Position numbers and translations under genes: made by a program. Below are positions 1 through 8,352 of a stretch of 64,000 nt of DNA, piece by piece (position 1 is the stretch's first letter; each line of letters opens with the position of its first letter). The notes under the pieces were generated by a model. The model had not been told where the DNA came from. It searched no databases and saw only the letters and a list, made by a program, of their open reading frames with translations. The stretch is from Clostridia bacterium (GTDB lineage: Bacteria > Bacillota > Clostridia > Christensenellales > CAG-138): positions 1 through 64,000 of the forward strand of contig JAFPWD010000001.1 of the NCBI GenBank assembly GCA_017395105.1, in the 5' to 3' direction.

Positions 1-82
1 CCATTTTGAAAACCGGATCGCCTTCCTCGATAATACTTGCAACATTAATGGGTAAAACTACTTGATTTCCGCGTGCTTTCAT
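1..82 (-). CDS. Transposase N-terminus, probable IS1182 family (cut by window edge)
   Basis: An open frame begins with ATG at 82 and runs off the left edge, giving 27 residues that start MKARGNQVVLPINVASIIEE and continue to a DPVFKM stretch. An N-terminal N-Q-x-x-x-P-I-N segment followed by an acidic stretch and D-P-V is what I recall of IS1182-type transposases, where it precedes the DDE catalytic core. The core itself is outside the window. A near-consensus promoter lies just upstream. Family assignment from 27 residues is tentative; it could be another short host protein. Confidence 0.45.
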   Translation of the reverse strand, partial: MKARGNQVVLPINVASIIEEGDPVFKM

Positions 83-125
83 TGTACAATATCCCTGCTT
101 TCTGTCTGTTTTTTTCGCTAAACTA

Positions 126-154
126 ATTATACATGAAAGCAACAAACCGGGCAA
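126..154 (-). promoter_or_regulatory. Sigma-A type promoter for the transposase-like gene
   Basis: On the minus strand TTGCCC (154-149), a 17-bp spacer and a perfect TATAAT (131-126) precede the ATG at 82. The -35 box overlaps the terminator hairpin at 147-172, so read-through from the protease gene and initiation here may interfere. Confidence 0.55.
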
Positions 155-172
155 CCCTTGCGGATCGCCCGG
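147..172 (-). terminator. Hairpin terminator after the S8 protease gene
   Basis: CCGGGC (147-152) pairs with GCCCGG (167-172). On the minus strand the stem is followed by TTTGTTGCTTT, and on the plus strand by TCTTGTTTT, so it may work in both directions. It lies 60 bases past the stop of the dockerin-bearing protease. Confidence 0.6.
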
Positions 173-231
173 TCTTGTTTTATTGGGGCTTAATGCAACA
201 GCCCCTCTTTGGTAATTGACTAAGCTTTCGC

Positions 232-2850
232 TTATCGGTTCATAAGTCCAAGCGCCGTGCGCAGGATGACCACCGCATCGCCAACGGAGACTGTGCCGTT
301 TTCATCCATATCGGCGTTATGGGTGCTCAGCTCGGTTTCGCCGATAAGACCCATTGCAAAGCGCAGAGCGAGCAGCGCATCTGCAACTTCAACAGAGCCG
401 TTGTTGTTGCTGTCGCCCATGATACCCGCCTCGGTGATGAAGCACACATCGTCGAGATACGCTTCGTCCGAACCGCTGTTCACGCTGGAGTCCTTGGTAT
501 ACTTCCAAACGAAGTTATACATGCCGTCCTGCGGAGCGGTGAAGGTGTAGGTGAACCAATCCACGTATCCGGAACGCTCGAACTGCCTTGTGCCGTTCAC
601 GGTGAAGGAATATTTGTCGTAGTTGGTTTCGCTGTTTACCTTTGCGCGGAAGGAGAGCTCGTCGCCCGCCTGCATGGAAACGCTCATGATGAGGGTGGAC
701 TCGCTGTTCGAAATGCCCTTGTTGCCGCTCTTGGCGTAGCCGTCTTCAACCACCCAGGGATATGAGCCGGAGGAACTGAAAACAAGGTTGCCGCCCGGAA
801 CGTTCAGCGCACCGGAGAGGCTGTAGAAGAGCTTGAAGCCCTTGATCCACGCGCAGTCGCTTCCGACGGCACCGGAGCCGTCCTTGGTGTAGCGGAAGGT
901 GAAGGTGTAGCTGCCGGTTGCGGGAATCTCGTATTCAAACGCGGTCCAATCGGTGGTGGAAGAAACGTTCAGAACGGGGGAGCCGTTCACGAGGAACTCA
1001 AGCTTGTCGCCCGCGCCGCAGGAGGCTTTGTAGAAGAACATCACCGAGATGCCCTCGATGAGATGGCGGGTTGCGGAGACCTCGGAAACGGAGGAGTTCA
1101 CGCCCGCGTTGCCGCTCTTTGCCGCGTTGCCGTCAACGATCCACGGATAGCTGCCGCCGGTGGTGAATTCAAAAGGATCGTCGAATGTGCTGTCGTTGAT
1201 AACGGTGCTGACGGTATCTTCAAGAACAACGTTCCTAAGCCACGCCTTGTCGGAGCCGGAAGCGCCTGAAGCATCCTTGGTGAATTCCCAAGTGAGCGTT
1301 GTTGCTCCGCTGCCGGGGATAACGAAGGATTCATCCTGCCAATCCAAGCTGCCGCTCGTTTCAAAAACGGTCTGGCCGTTCACTTTGAAGCGGAAATAAT
1401 CGCTGTTCTGCTGGGAGGATACCTTGTAGGAGAAGCTGATGCGCTGATATGCGCCGAGCTTGACCTTGCTTTCAAGAACTGAAGAGGAGTTGTTCACACC
1501 CGCGTTTCCACTGTAAACGGAGTTGCCGTCCACGATCCACGGATGGTTTCCGGGGGAAGTGAAGTGCAGACTCGTGTTTTCACCGTTGAGATAAACGTCG
1601 TACTTGAGAAGATCGGTAACGCAGAGCAGACCGTCGCCGCCGCCAACGAGACCTTCATCCACGGATGCCGCCTTGATAACGGAAACAATGCTGTCCGGAT
1701 CAATGTCGGGATAATAGCTCTTGAGCATTGCGCAGGCCGCCGAAACGTGCGGGGTGGCCATGCTGGTGCCGCTGTAGGCGTGGTAGCCGCCGCCGGGAAT
1801 GCAGCTGTTGATGCTCTCACCCGGAGCGGTGATATCAACGCAGGGGCCGATGTTGGAGAAGTTGGACATAGTTCTGTTCTGACCGTGCGATGCAACGGTG
1901 AAGGAGCGATCGATGCAGCCGGGAACGTAGCTCATAGCGTTGCCGCCGTCGTTGCCGGAAGCCACGCAGTAAACCGTGCCGGAGTCGAAGCCGGTGTTTA
2001 TGACCTCGGAATAAAGGGCGAACGCATCGTCGGTCTTGGGACCGCGAAGGCTCGCGTTTGCGATCTGGAAGCCGTTCAGATGGGCGTATTCAAAGCCGTT
2101 TACGATGTCGGTGGTGGTGCCGTATCCGCCCGAATCCATGACCTTGATGCCTACGACCTTGACGTTCGGCAGGGTGCCGTCCACAACGGTGCCCGCAACG
2201 TGGGTGCCGTGATAGTGGTCGTCGTCGGGGTTGGAATCGCCGTTTGCAAAGTCGTAGCCGATGTTCAGAACACGGCCGGAGAAGAAGGGGTGGTTTGTAT
2301 CGATGCCGGTGTCGATAACGCCGACGATGATCTCGGGAAGCTCGTCCACCGTAACTCCGTCCTCAAGCAGCCATTCGTTGTAGTTGAATGCGCCAACGTG
2401 GTTCGGCCGGTAGCCCCAGGAAAGGAAGGAGTCCTCGTGCGGCTGCTGCGCAATGCTCATAATGGCATCGGGCGCGGCATACTGAACGCAGTCGAGCTTT
2501 TTGTATGCTTCGGCGGCCTTTTCGGCGGCCTCGGGGCTTGCGTACTGGATGATATGCCAGTCGTTATAGCCGTTCACATGGTCGATCGAGCCGGTGTAAT
2601 CGAGCTGCTTTGCGCTCTTAACGATGATTCGCGCATTCGCATAGGGGTCGTCCATCGCCTTGGCCCTGTTCACCTCGGGAGCGCTGCGCTTTTCCATTTC
2701 GTGCAGGCGCTCGGAAAAGTCGAGGAGCTTTTCGATGCGTGCCTCGCGGCTCTCCTCGGCGGAGGCCGAAGCGGAGAAGGCACCTGCGGGCACGAGCGCG
2801 ATCAGAAGCGCGGCCGCAAGCAGCAGAGAGAGAAGCTTTTTGAAGTTCAT
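232..2850 (-). CDS. Secreted subtilisin-like (S8) protease with three repeat modules and a C-terminal dockerin
   Basis: The 872-residue protein has a signal peptide (about 1-28), an I9-like inhibitor propeptide (about 72-133) and a subtilase domain. The visible triad is Asp180 (in GVIDTGID), His214 (HGTHVAG) and Ser363 (GTSMATPH), with Asn300 (ASGNDG) as oxyanion residue. Three copies of an unassigned ~120-residue module follow (about 426-545, 556-675, 681-806), each with an aromatic PW(I/V)V core and a W-x-(F/Y)TKD stretch. A two-repeat dockerin closes the protein (809-872). ATG at 2850 has a GGAGGA ribosome site. The enzyme should be exported, self-processed and docked onto a cohesin. The downstream partner of the same strand order, the anchored cohesin protein, lies 72 bases upstream. 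Substrate is unknown. Confidence 0.93.
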   Translation of the reverse strand: MNFKKLLSLLLAAALLIALVPAGAFSASASAEESREARIEKLLDFSERLHEMEKRSAPEVNRAKAMDDPYANARIIVKSAKQLDYTGSIDHVNGYNDWHIIQYASPEAAEKAAEAYKKLDCVQYAAPDAIMSIAQQPHEDSFLSWGYRPNHVGAFNYNEWLLEDGVTVDELPEIIVGVIDTGIDTNHPFFSGRVLNIGYDFANGDSNPDDDHYHGTHVAGTVVDGTLPNVKVVGIKVMDSGGYGTTTDIVNGFEYAHLNGFQIANASLRGPKTDDAFALYSEVINTGFDSGTVYCVASGNDGGNAMSYVPGCIDRSFTVASHGQNRTMSNFSNIGPCVDITAPGESINSCIPGGGYHAYSGTSMATPHVSAACAMLKSYYPDIDPDSIVSVIKAASVDEGLVGGGDGLLCVTDLLKYDVYLNGENTSLHFTSPGNHPWIVDGNSVYSGNAGVNNSSSVLESKVKLGAYQRISFSYKVSSQQNSDYFRFKVNGQTVFETSGSLDWQDESFVIPGSGATTLTWEFTKDASGASGSDKAWLRNVVLEDTVSTVINDSTFDDPFEFTTGGSYPWIVDGNAAKSGNAGVNSSVSEVSATRHLIEGISVMFFYKASCGAGDKLEFLVNGSPVLNVSSTTDWTAFEYEIPATGSYTFTFRYTKDGSGAVGSDCAWIKGFKLFYSLSGALNVPGGNLVFSSSGSYPWVVEDGYAKSGNKGISNSESTLIMSVSMQAGDELSFRAKVNSETNYDKYSFTVNGTRQFERSGYVDWFTYTFTAPQDGMYNFVWKYTKDSSVNSGSDEAYLDDVCFITEAGIMGDSNNNGSVEVADALLALRFAMGLIGETELSTHNADMDENGTVSVGDAVVILRTALGLMNR

Positions 2851-2877
2851 TTGGTTTCCTCCGATGATTTTTTATAT

Positions 2878-2906
2878 CAAACGGCGCAGCGAAGCCGTGC
2901 CGTTTG
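2878..2906 (-). other. Hairpin between the cohesin gene and the protease gene
   Basis: CAAACGGC (2878-2885) pairs with GCCGTTTG (2899-2906). There is no U-tract on the minus strand (GATATAAAAAATC follows), so it looks like an intercistronic stability or partial attenuation element rather than a strong terminator. The two genes can still be cotranscribed. Confidence 0.4.
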
Positions 2907-2922
2907 GATAGCGGATCATTTA

Positions 2923-4155
2923 TCATTCATCGCGATCTCTTTTTTTTCTTTTGCCGACAAGCAGCACGGAGGCTGCGGCAATGGCAAGCGCAGCGGCGCT
3001 GCCGATGACCAGATACCCTATCTTCGGTGCAGCGGAGGGCTCGGCGGGCTCGAGCGTCACGATGGGTGAGGGGGAGAAGCGCGCATAGGGATCGAAGGTT
3101 GAAGCGCCGTCCGGCGTTGCCGTATCCGTGCTCGAATCGGGTGCTGCGCTGCCGTCGGGAGCGGGCGTGATCTTGCCGCCGCTCGGGGTAATGCCGATAG
3201 TTGGGAAGGGCGTAGCGCCGAAGCGCGCGAAGGGATCGATGCTTGCCGAGGGATCGGCGGAAGGTGTGTGAGCCGCCGTATTGCCGGGGGTTACGGGCGC
3301 ACTCGAGGGTCTCGGAATGAGAGTTGCACCGGGTCTCGGGGTGGGGGTTACGGGCGCGCTCGTGGGTCTCGAAGTCGGAGTGGCGGGCGCAGCCGTTGTT
3401 CCGGGTCTCGGAGTGGGTGTGACGGGGGCGTTCGTGGGTCTCGGAGTCGGTGTTGCAGGCGCATTTGAAGGCCTCGGAGTGGGGGTAACGGGTGCGCTCG
3501 TGGGAGTTGGAGTGGGGGTAACGGTGGGCGTGCCCGGAGTGGATGTCGGTCTCGGAGTGGGTGGAGGCGTGGGGCCGGATTCCGAAACGATTATCTTGCC
3601 GGATGTGACAGAGTGAGACATATTCAGCGGATCGGTTACACCGATGGGCATATAAATGAATTCGTGAACCTTGAGAGTAAGAGGGATAACGGTGCCGTCA
3701 GGAACATCCGGATTGATGGTAAGCATTGCGCTGAAAATGACGCCGTTCGCCGTGATGGGATCGACTGGCATTATAACGCCGAGGCGGATGGAATTTGGAA
3801 TCGTTGTGTGGTCGAGAAGTATGATACCGCCGAGGCTTCCTACCTGAGTCAATACCTCTCCGTATGCTGTGCTGAGAACGGTAACGGCAGAATTGTTATA
3901 GTCGAGCCAAAGATGGAGCCCGTGAGCCTCGAAATTACCGTAAAGCGTCACGGAAATGTTCACGGTCTCACCAGGGCGCGCCGTGATTGTGGGCGCGCTG
4001 AAGTTGCCGTAGTACGGTAGAGGAGTCGACTCGGATTCGATAATCGTCGGCACGCTGAAAGCGGCGCTTGCGCGCTCCGCCTTAAGCGGGGCGGGGGAAA
4101 AGGAAAACAGCATCAGTATTGCGGCGGCAATAAGCGCCGCGGTGATTCTTTTCAT
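2923..4155 (-). CDS. Membrane-anchored single-cohesin surface protein with long Pro/Thr linker
   Basis: I take the ATG at 4155 (signal peptide MKRITAALIAAAILMLFSFS, AAAGG site upstream) rather than the longer frame to 4233, giving 410 residues. Residues about 50-194 match the cohesins of the 56-60 kb scaffoldin: E-A-H-G-L with an L-x-Y core, then LLDHTTIPNSIRLGVIMP. A roughly 180-residue linker of TPTPRP-type repeats follows, then a transmembrane helix (about 380-400) and the tail GKRKKRDRDE. No LPXTG motif is visible, so anchoring is by the membrane helix. The long linker would carry the cohesin through the wall. It most likely receives the neighbouring dockerin protease, but one cohesin could bind any dockerin of matching type. 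Confidence 0.85.
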   Translation of the reverse strand: MKRITAALIAAAILMLFSFSPAPLKAERASAAFSVPTIIESESTPLPYYGNFSAPTITARPGETVNISVTLYGNFEAHGLHLWLDYNNSAVTVLSTAYGEVLTQVGSLGGIILLDHTTIPNSIRLGVIMPVDPITANGVIFSAMLTINPDVPDGTVIPLTLKVHEFIYMPIGVTDPLNMSHSVTSGKIIVSESGPTPPPTPRPTSTPGTPTVTPTPTPTSAPVTPTPRPSNAPATPTPRPTNAPVTPTPRPGTTAAPATPTSRPTSAPVTPTPRPGATLIPRPSSAPVTPGNTAAHTPSADPSASIDPFARFGATPFPTIGITPSGGKITPAPDGSAAPDSSTDTATPDGASTFDPYARFSPSPIVTLEPAEPSAAPKIGYLVIGSAAALAIAAASVLLVGKRKKRDRDE

Positions 4156-4240
4156 TGGAAACAGCCTTTCTTTCGTATCCGATGGAATGTGAGAGATCGA
4201 TCGTTCGCGCACGGCGAGGTGCGCACGAATCAACAGAATA

Positions 4241-4275
4241 ATTATACATTATAGAGCTTCAAAAGGCAAATTCAA
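4241..4275 (-). promoter_or_regulatory. Overlapping promoters for the cohesin-protease pair
   Basis: Two TATAAT boxes lie on the minus strand. The one at 4253-4248 has TTGAAT (4275-4270) 16 bp upstream; the one at 4246-4241 has TTGCCT (4269-4264) 17 bp upstream. They are divergent from the MATE promoter. Confidence 0.55.
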
Positions 4276-4377
4276 ATCCACCCGAAAGATAATATATTGA
4301 GGGCGCGGAGATACGGACCGGAAATCGGTAAAGCAGCGCTTCGATCGAGAAATCTTCAAATATATGTTCAAAAAGCA

Positions 4378-4406
4378 TTTACACAGCCTTTTTAGGATGA
4401 TATAAT
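4378..4406 (+). promoter_or_regulatory. Promoter of the MATE gene, placed almost at the start codon
   Basis: TTTACA (4378-4383), 17-bp spacer, TATAAT (4401-4406). The expected +1 is near 4413, only about 3 bases before the ATG at 4416, so the transcript would have essentially no leader. Confidence 0.7.
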
Positions 4407-4415
4407 TCCAAGGCT

Positions 4416-5819
4416 ATGGAAAAATCTCTAAATAAAGCAAAAATCGCACCCAATATCCCAAACAAGATGGGCACGAAGCCGATAGGAAGGCTTCTTTTCG
4501 GCATGGCCGTTCCGCTCGTTATCTCCATGCTCGTTCAAGCGCTCTACAACGTTGTGGACAGCTACTTCGTTGCGCACTACAGCGACAGCGCACTCAAGGC
4601 GGTTTCGCTCGCCTATCCGATCCAAATGCTGATGATCGCCGTTTCGGTCGGCACCTCGGTGGGCATGAACTCCTATATTTCAAGAAAGCTCGGCGCGGGA
4701 GAGCACGATGCGGCGAACCGAGGCGCGGCAAACGGAATGTTTCTTCTGTTCGTGTCCTCGCTCGTTTTTGCCGTTCTCGGCTTCTTCACCCGTCCGTTCT
4801 TCAAGCTGTTTACGGACAAGAGCGATCTTTTGGAATACGGCGTTACCTATCTGCGCATCTGTATGTGGTTCTGCACCGGCGTATTTTTACAGCTTGGCTG
4901 TGAGAGGATACTTCAGTCCATGGGTAAGAACGGTCTTTCCATGACCACTCAGCTCATCGGCGCGGTTACCAATATCATTCTCGATCCGATCCTCATCTTC
5001 GGCAAATTCGGCTTCCCCGCACTTGGCGTTGCGGGTGCGGCGTATGCAACCGTTATCGGCCAATGGGTCGGTCTTGCCGTTGCGCTTGTGCTCGTTCTCG
5101 GCAAAAAGCACGAGGTAACGCTCAGCTTCAAGGGCTTCAAGCCCTGCGGCGAAACCGTGAAGGAGATCTACCGCGTCGGCCTTCCGAGCATACTGCTTCA
5201 GGCGATAGGCTCGGTTATGAATATCGGAATGAACACCATCTTCGCCCGCGTGCTCAATGATGACGGCGGCGTTGCGATAATGGGCGTTTATTTCAAGGTG
5301 CAGTCGCTTATCTTCATGCCGCTGTTCGGCGTAACGAACGCAAGTATGTCCATCCTTGCATACAATTTCGGCGCGAAAAACAGGCTGAGGCTCACGAAGG
5401 CTTGGCGGCTGACTCTGAGCGTTGCAATAGTTATAATGCTTATTGGAACGATAGTTTTCCAGCTCTTCCCCGACCGCATAATCGCGCTTTTCGACAAGGA
5501 CGGAAGCATAACCTCGGGCGGCACGGCGGCATTCCGCATCGTTTCGCTCTCGTTCGTGCTCGCGGCGGCTTCGATAACCAATTCCGTCACCTTCGGCGCG
5601 CTCGGCAGGGGTACGGCAAGCATGATAATGTCCCTCATTCGCCAGCTCTGCGTGCTGCTTCCCGCTGCGCTCGTGCTCGCACTCGTTTTTCGCACCGTGG
5701 AGTCTGTCTGGTGGAGCTTCCTTATCGCCGAATTCGTGGCGTTTGCATACAGCTTTATGATGCTCAGAAGGATCTGGAAGAAGGATATAGCGCATCTGCA
5801 GGACGGTGCAAGCGTGTAG
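4416..5819 (+). CDS. MATE family multidrug/metabolite exporter
   Basis: The 467-residue polytopic protein has the usual MATE length and about twelve hydrophobic segments. MATE features are visible: an early P-L-V-I-S-M-L-V segment, VVDSYFVAHYS in the first half, and the matching second-half region around GVTNASMSILAYNFGAKN. It would exchange Na+ or H+ for cationic or other small molecules at the cytoplasmic membrane. The substrate cannot be read from sequence. ATG at 4416 has no ribosome site but sits at the predicted transcription start; an alternative start is the ATG at 4467. It stands alone, divergent from the cohesin gene. Confidence 0.9.
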   Translation: MEKSLNKAKIAPNIPNKMGTKPIGRLLFGMAVPLVISMLVQALYNVVDSYFVAHYSDSALKAVSLAYPIQMLMIAVSVGTSVGMNSYISRKLGAGEHDAANRGAANGMFLLFVSSLVFAVLGFFTRPFFKLFTDKSDLLEYGVTYLRICMWFCTGVFLQLGCERILQSMGKNGLSMTTQLIGAVTNIILDPILIFGKFGFPALGVAGAAYATVIGQWVGLAVALVLVLGKKHEVTLSFKGFKPCGETVKEIYRVGLPSILLQAIGSVMNIGMNTIFARVLNDDGGVAIMGVYFKVQSLIFMPLFGVTNASMSILAYNFGAKNRLRLTKAWRLTLSVAIVIMLIGTIVFQLFPDRIIALFDKDGSITSGGTAAFRIVSLSFVLAAASITNSVTFGALGRGTASMIMSLIRQLCVLLPAALVLALVFRTVESVWWSFLIAEFVAFAYSFMMLRRIWKKDIAHLQDGASV

Positions 5820-5864
5820 CATCGATAAACGCTTAATGCTTATGTTAAAAATGAGATAACGAAA

Positions 5865-7079
5865 ATGATTCCTTTGAGCTTTAGCGAAATTAAGAAAAAA
5901 TACAAGAACATTTGCTTTTTAAGCTTCGATCCTCAGTATCAAAAGCAAATCGATATGCTGCTGCTGTTCTTTTCAGCAGCCGGCTTCAACGCATTCATTG
6001 CGGCGGATTTTGACGGACTGATGGGCAAATATTTTAATTACAGGCTGAGCTATGGCGATCCTACTAACCCAAAGATCGAGCTGCGCGAGGATCTTATGCG
6101 CCATAAAGCTCTCTTAAAGGAGAAGGGAGTTCCGATAGAGGAAACAGACGAAAGCGACACTCTGTTTGTGCTGTTGAACAGCATAAGACTTCATTCTATC
6201 AATGAGGAAGTACAGATCAGCCTTTGGAAGCTGGGCTTGGAAAAAGAATGTGCTTTTTATGATTTGAAAAGAAGGTGCTTCTATAAATGCTCCGGACCTG
6301 TTCTATCCAATGTGGAATACCATGTTGCGTGGCATTGCAATCTTAAATGCAAAGGCTGTTCCCATTACAGCAATCTTATCTCCGAGCCGTTATTCGGAAC
6401 TATCGATTCTTTTACTCAAATATTGATGCGGCTTCGCGAGCTGTTCGACGATATACTGATCATTAATCTGGTCGGCGGTGAACCGCTTTTGAACAAGGAC
6501 GTCGGCAGCTTTGTTCTTGTATCGAGAGAGCATTTCCCGAAAGCAGAGATCAGATTGTTCACAAACGGACTTCTGATCCCTCGGCTCGACGAACAGACGC
6601 TTGCCGTTTTCCGCGAAAGCAAAGTCAATGTAAGCATCACAAACTATCCGCCTACGAACGCCATTAAGGCGCGGATCAAAAAGGTCCTGTCCGAGCATGG
6701 AATTGCTCATATATTCAACAGAAACGTGAGTACTTTTGATTACGTTATCGGCGAAACCGAGCGCGATGCTGAGCGGAACTTCAAAAACTGCAGCCAGAAG
6801 CTCAATCATCTTAACGACGATGGCAGATTGAGCGTTTGCGGTCAGCCCTTGTTCTACGATACCATCAAGCATAAGCTTGAGGCGAAGCGCGAGTTATCCG
6901 ATAGGGATTGGATCGATATTTACAAGGAAGCGAACGGATACGAGGTGTTGAGCAAGCTGCATACTCCCATACCGTATTGCAAATACTGCAACGAGACAAA
7001 CAAAGTTTACTTCCAATGGGAGGCTCCATACACTAAGGAGCTTCACGAGGACGATCCCTGCCTGATTCGGGTGAAGTAA
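5865..7079 (+). CDS. Radical SAM protein (AT-rich, possibly acquired)
   Basis: 404 residues. The radical SAM cluster motif is C-N-L-K-C-K-G-C (Cys158, Cys162, Cys165), and NLVGGEPLLNKD provides the GGE S-adenosylmethionine contact. Later cysteines (FKNCSQ, SVCGQP, PYCKYC) could hold an auxiliary Fe-S cluster. Residues 1-150 are not recognised. Such proteins are often found beside surface polysaccharide genes, but no polysaccharide cluster is here. The base composition is clearly more AT-rich than both neighbours, which suggests transfer. The ribosome site is weak. The reaction is unknown. Confidence 0.8.
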   Translation: MIPLSFSEIKKKYKNICFLSFDPQYQKQIDMLLLFFSAAGFNAFIAADFDGLMGKYFNYRLSYGDPTNPKIELREDLMRHKALLKEKGVPIEETDESDTLFVLLNSIRLHSINEEVQISLWKLGLEKECAFYDLKRRCFYKCSGPVLSNVEYHVAWHCNLKCKGCSHYSNLISEPLFGTIDSFTQILMRLRELFDDILIINLVGGEPLLNKDVGSFVLVSREHFPKAEIRLFTNGLLIPRLDEQTLAVFRESKVNVSITNYPPTNAIKARIKKVLSEHGIAHIFNRNVSTFDYVIGETERDAERNFKNCSQKLNHLNDDGRLSVCGQPLFYDTIKHKLEAKRELSDRDWIDIYKEANGYEVLSKLHTPIPYCKYCNETNKVYFQWEAPYTKELHEDDPCLIRVK

Positions 7080-7418
7080 AGCGGGCGCGGCGCGGGGCTG
7101 CTTATCTGGACACAGCTTCGCCCCGAAGCCGAGGTGATCGCCGTTGTGCCTACGCCAACGGGCGATGACAAAGGATTTGTATTCTATATCGGCGATCCCG
7201 AGGTTCTTCCCGAAGACGAAGTCGAGAAATACAAGCTCTCTTATGAAGGTCTTGCCGATCATACCTACCCCCCGATGTGCGGCACAATGTTTTTGCAGGC
7301 GGACGGCAGCTTCCTGTACGATCATGACGTCTACACCCCCGATATGCTCGGCGAAAATCCCTCTTTGGACGGCGCGGAAAGCTATATAAGAAGCCTTCTT
7401 TCGGGGCTTGAGCTCTGA
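7080..7418 (+). pseudogene. Probable 5'-truncated gene fragment after the radical SAM gene
   Basis: The same reading frame stays open straight after the TAA at 7077-7079 and runs to 7418. It encodes a protein-like sequence (GLLIWTQLRPEAEVIAVVP and onward, ending in a DGAESYIRSLLSGLEL tail). The only start in frame is GTG at 7134 with a poor ribosome site, and the coding-looking sequence begins before it. I read it as the 3' end of a host gene whose 5' part was lost when the AT-rich radical SAM gene arrived. A small 94-residue protein from the GTG is the alternative. No family is recognised. Confidence 0.4.
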
Positions 7419-7444
7419 TGCGCTCGGTATAAAACCGTTTGAAG

Positions 7445-7475
7445 CGAGCCGCTCCGTTTGGGGCGGCTCGTTCCG
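7445..7475 (+). terminator. Rho-independent terminator
   Basis: CGAGCCGC (7445-7452) pairs with GCGGCTCG (7463-7470), followed by TTCCGTATTTT. Confidence 0.7.
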
Positions 7476-7517
7476 TATTTTGCCGTCAAAAGCATAAGTC
7501 TATGATCATCATCGTAC

Positions 7518-7546
7518 TGGACAGCTCGCGGATTTCATGTTATACT
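7518..7546 (+). promoter_or_regulatory. Promoter for the 7587 gene
   Basis: TGGACA (7518-7523), 17-bp spacer, TATACT (7541-7546), 40 bases before the ATG. Confidence 0.55.
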
Positions 7547-7586
7547 GCATAATATAAAAATTCATTCCCAAACAACGGAGGTTTTT

Positions 7587-8075
7587 ATGAAAAAGAGGAC
7601 TATCGGCATTATTGCCGCCGCTGCGCTGATAATCGCTTTTGCCGCTGCGCTTATACTGATGAACGGCAGGATATCCTCCATGCGTTTACTGAGTTATCAG
7701 GACGTGCATCTTGGAGAGATAATGGCTGCGGATATAGAAGCTATGCAGATAGGAAGCTACAATCACCCAACCGAAAAGCGCAGCGTTACGGACGAGGCGC
7801 TGCGAAACGAGCTGCTTGATGAGCTGCGCGAGTATATCTCCCACGGCAGCTTCCAGAAGGCAAGCGGGCCTGCTGCCTCAAGGAATCCCGGCAACGGCGC
7901 GTTTTCCACGATCATTCTGAAGACCGCGGACGGAAAGGAATTCAGCTTTACGGAGACGGGCGGTGCGCTCAAGCTCGTCACCCCCTACGGAAGCGGCTGG
8001 TATTATTCCAGCGTTCTTCCCGGCGTCAGGAGGATAGTTTGGAAGGCGGATCGGGCATTCACAAATGCGGACTGA
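7587..8075 (+). CDS. Small membrane-anchored or secreted protein of unknown function
   Basis: 162 residues with one N-terminal hydrophobic segment (about 6-26), which may be a signal anchor, and an extracytoplasmic remainder. ATG at 7587 has a good GGAGG site (ACGGAGGTTTTT). The C-terminal half (STIILKTADGKEFSFTETGG and beyond) looks like a small beta-rich domain. I do not recognise a family. It is a single-gene unit with its own promoter and terminator. Confidence 0.75.
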   Translation: MKKRTIGIIAAAALIIAFAAALILMNGRISSMRLLSYQDVHLGEIMAADIEAMQIGSYNHPTEKRSVTDEALRNELLDELREYISHGSFQKASGPAASRNPGNGAFSTIILKTADGKEFSFTETGGALKLVTPYGSGWYYSSVLPGVRRIVWKADRAFTNAD

Positions 8076-8147
8076 AAAGGAGCTTGACCGATGAAGCCGA
8101 AATCAGCCTCCCGAAAATAACGCTCGGCATTATCATGCACTGCGCTC

Positions 8148-8178
8148 GAACCGTTCCGTATTCGGACGGTTCTTTTTC
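8148..8178 (+). terminator. Strong Rho-independent terminator
   Basis: GAACCGTTCCG (8148-8158) pairs with CGGACGGTTC (8163-8172) with one bulged T, then TTTTTCTTT. Confidence 0.85.
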
Positions 8179-8234
8179 TTTACCGCAAATGCTGCGAATA
8201 ATGTGAATAAAGCCAAAAAACCCGCTTTTATTTA

Positions 8235-8263
8235 TTGACAAATCCGCATTTTATCCGTATAAT
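8235..8263 (+). promoter_or_regulatory. Full-consensus sigma-A promoter of greA
   Basis: TTGACA (8235-8240), exactly 17 bp, TATAAT (8258-8263). It implies strong, housekeeping-type expression. Confidence 0.85.
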
Positions 8264-8352
8264 AAGCTAAATTGGTATGGTCATTTTTCCGTATGCTTTA
8301 TCTGCGGAGCATTGACCCTTCCCTTACCCTTATTCAGAGGAGGATACGATCC

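Noticed and set aside
1543-3069. 508-codon plus-strand open frame opposite the protease
   Set aside because: It is a low-complexity V/G/A-rich shadow of the S8 protease frame with the intact catalytic triad.
3280-3560. Minisatellite in non-coding DNA
   Set aside because: The repeated GGTCTCGGAGTGGG pattern is the coding sequence of the TPTPRP linker in the anchored cohesin protein.
4156-4233. N-terminal extension of the cohesin protein to 4233
   Set aside because: The 26 extra residues would precede a perfect signal peptide, and a ribosome site lies before ATG 4155.
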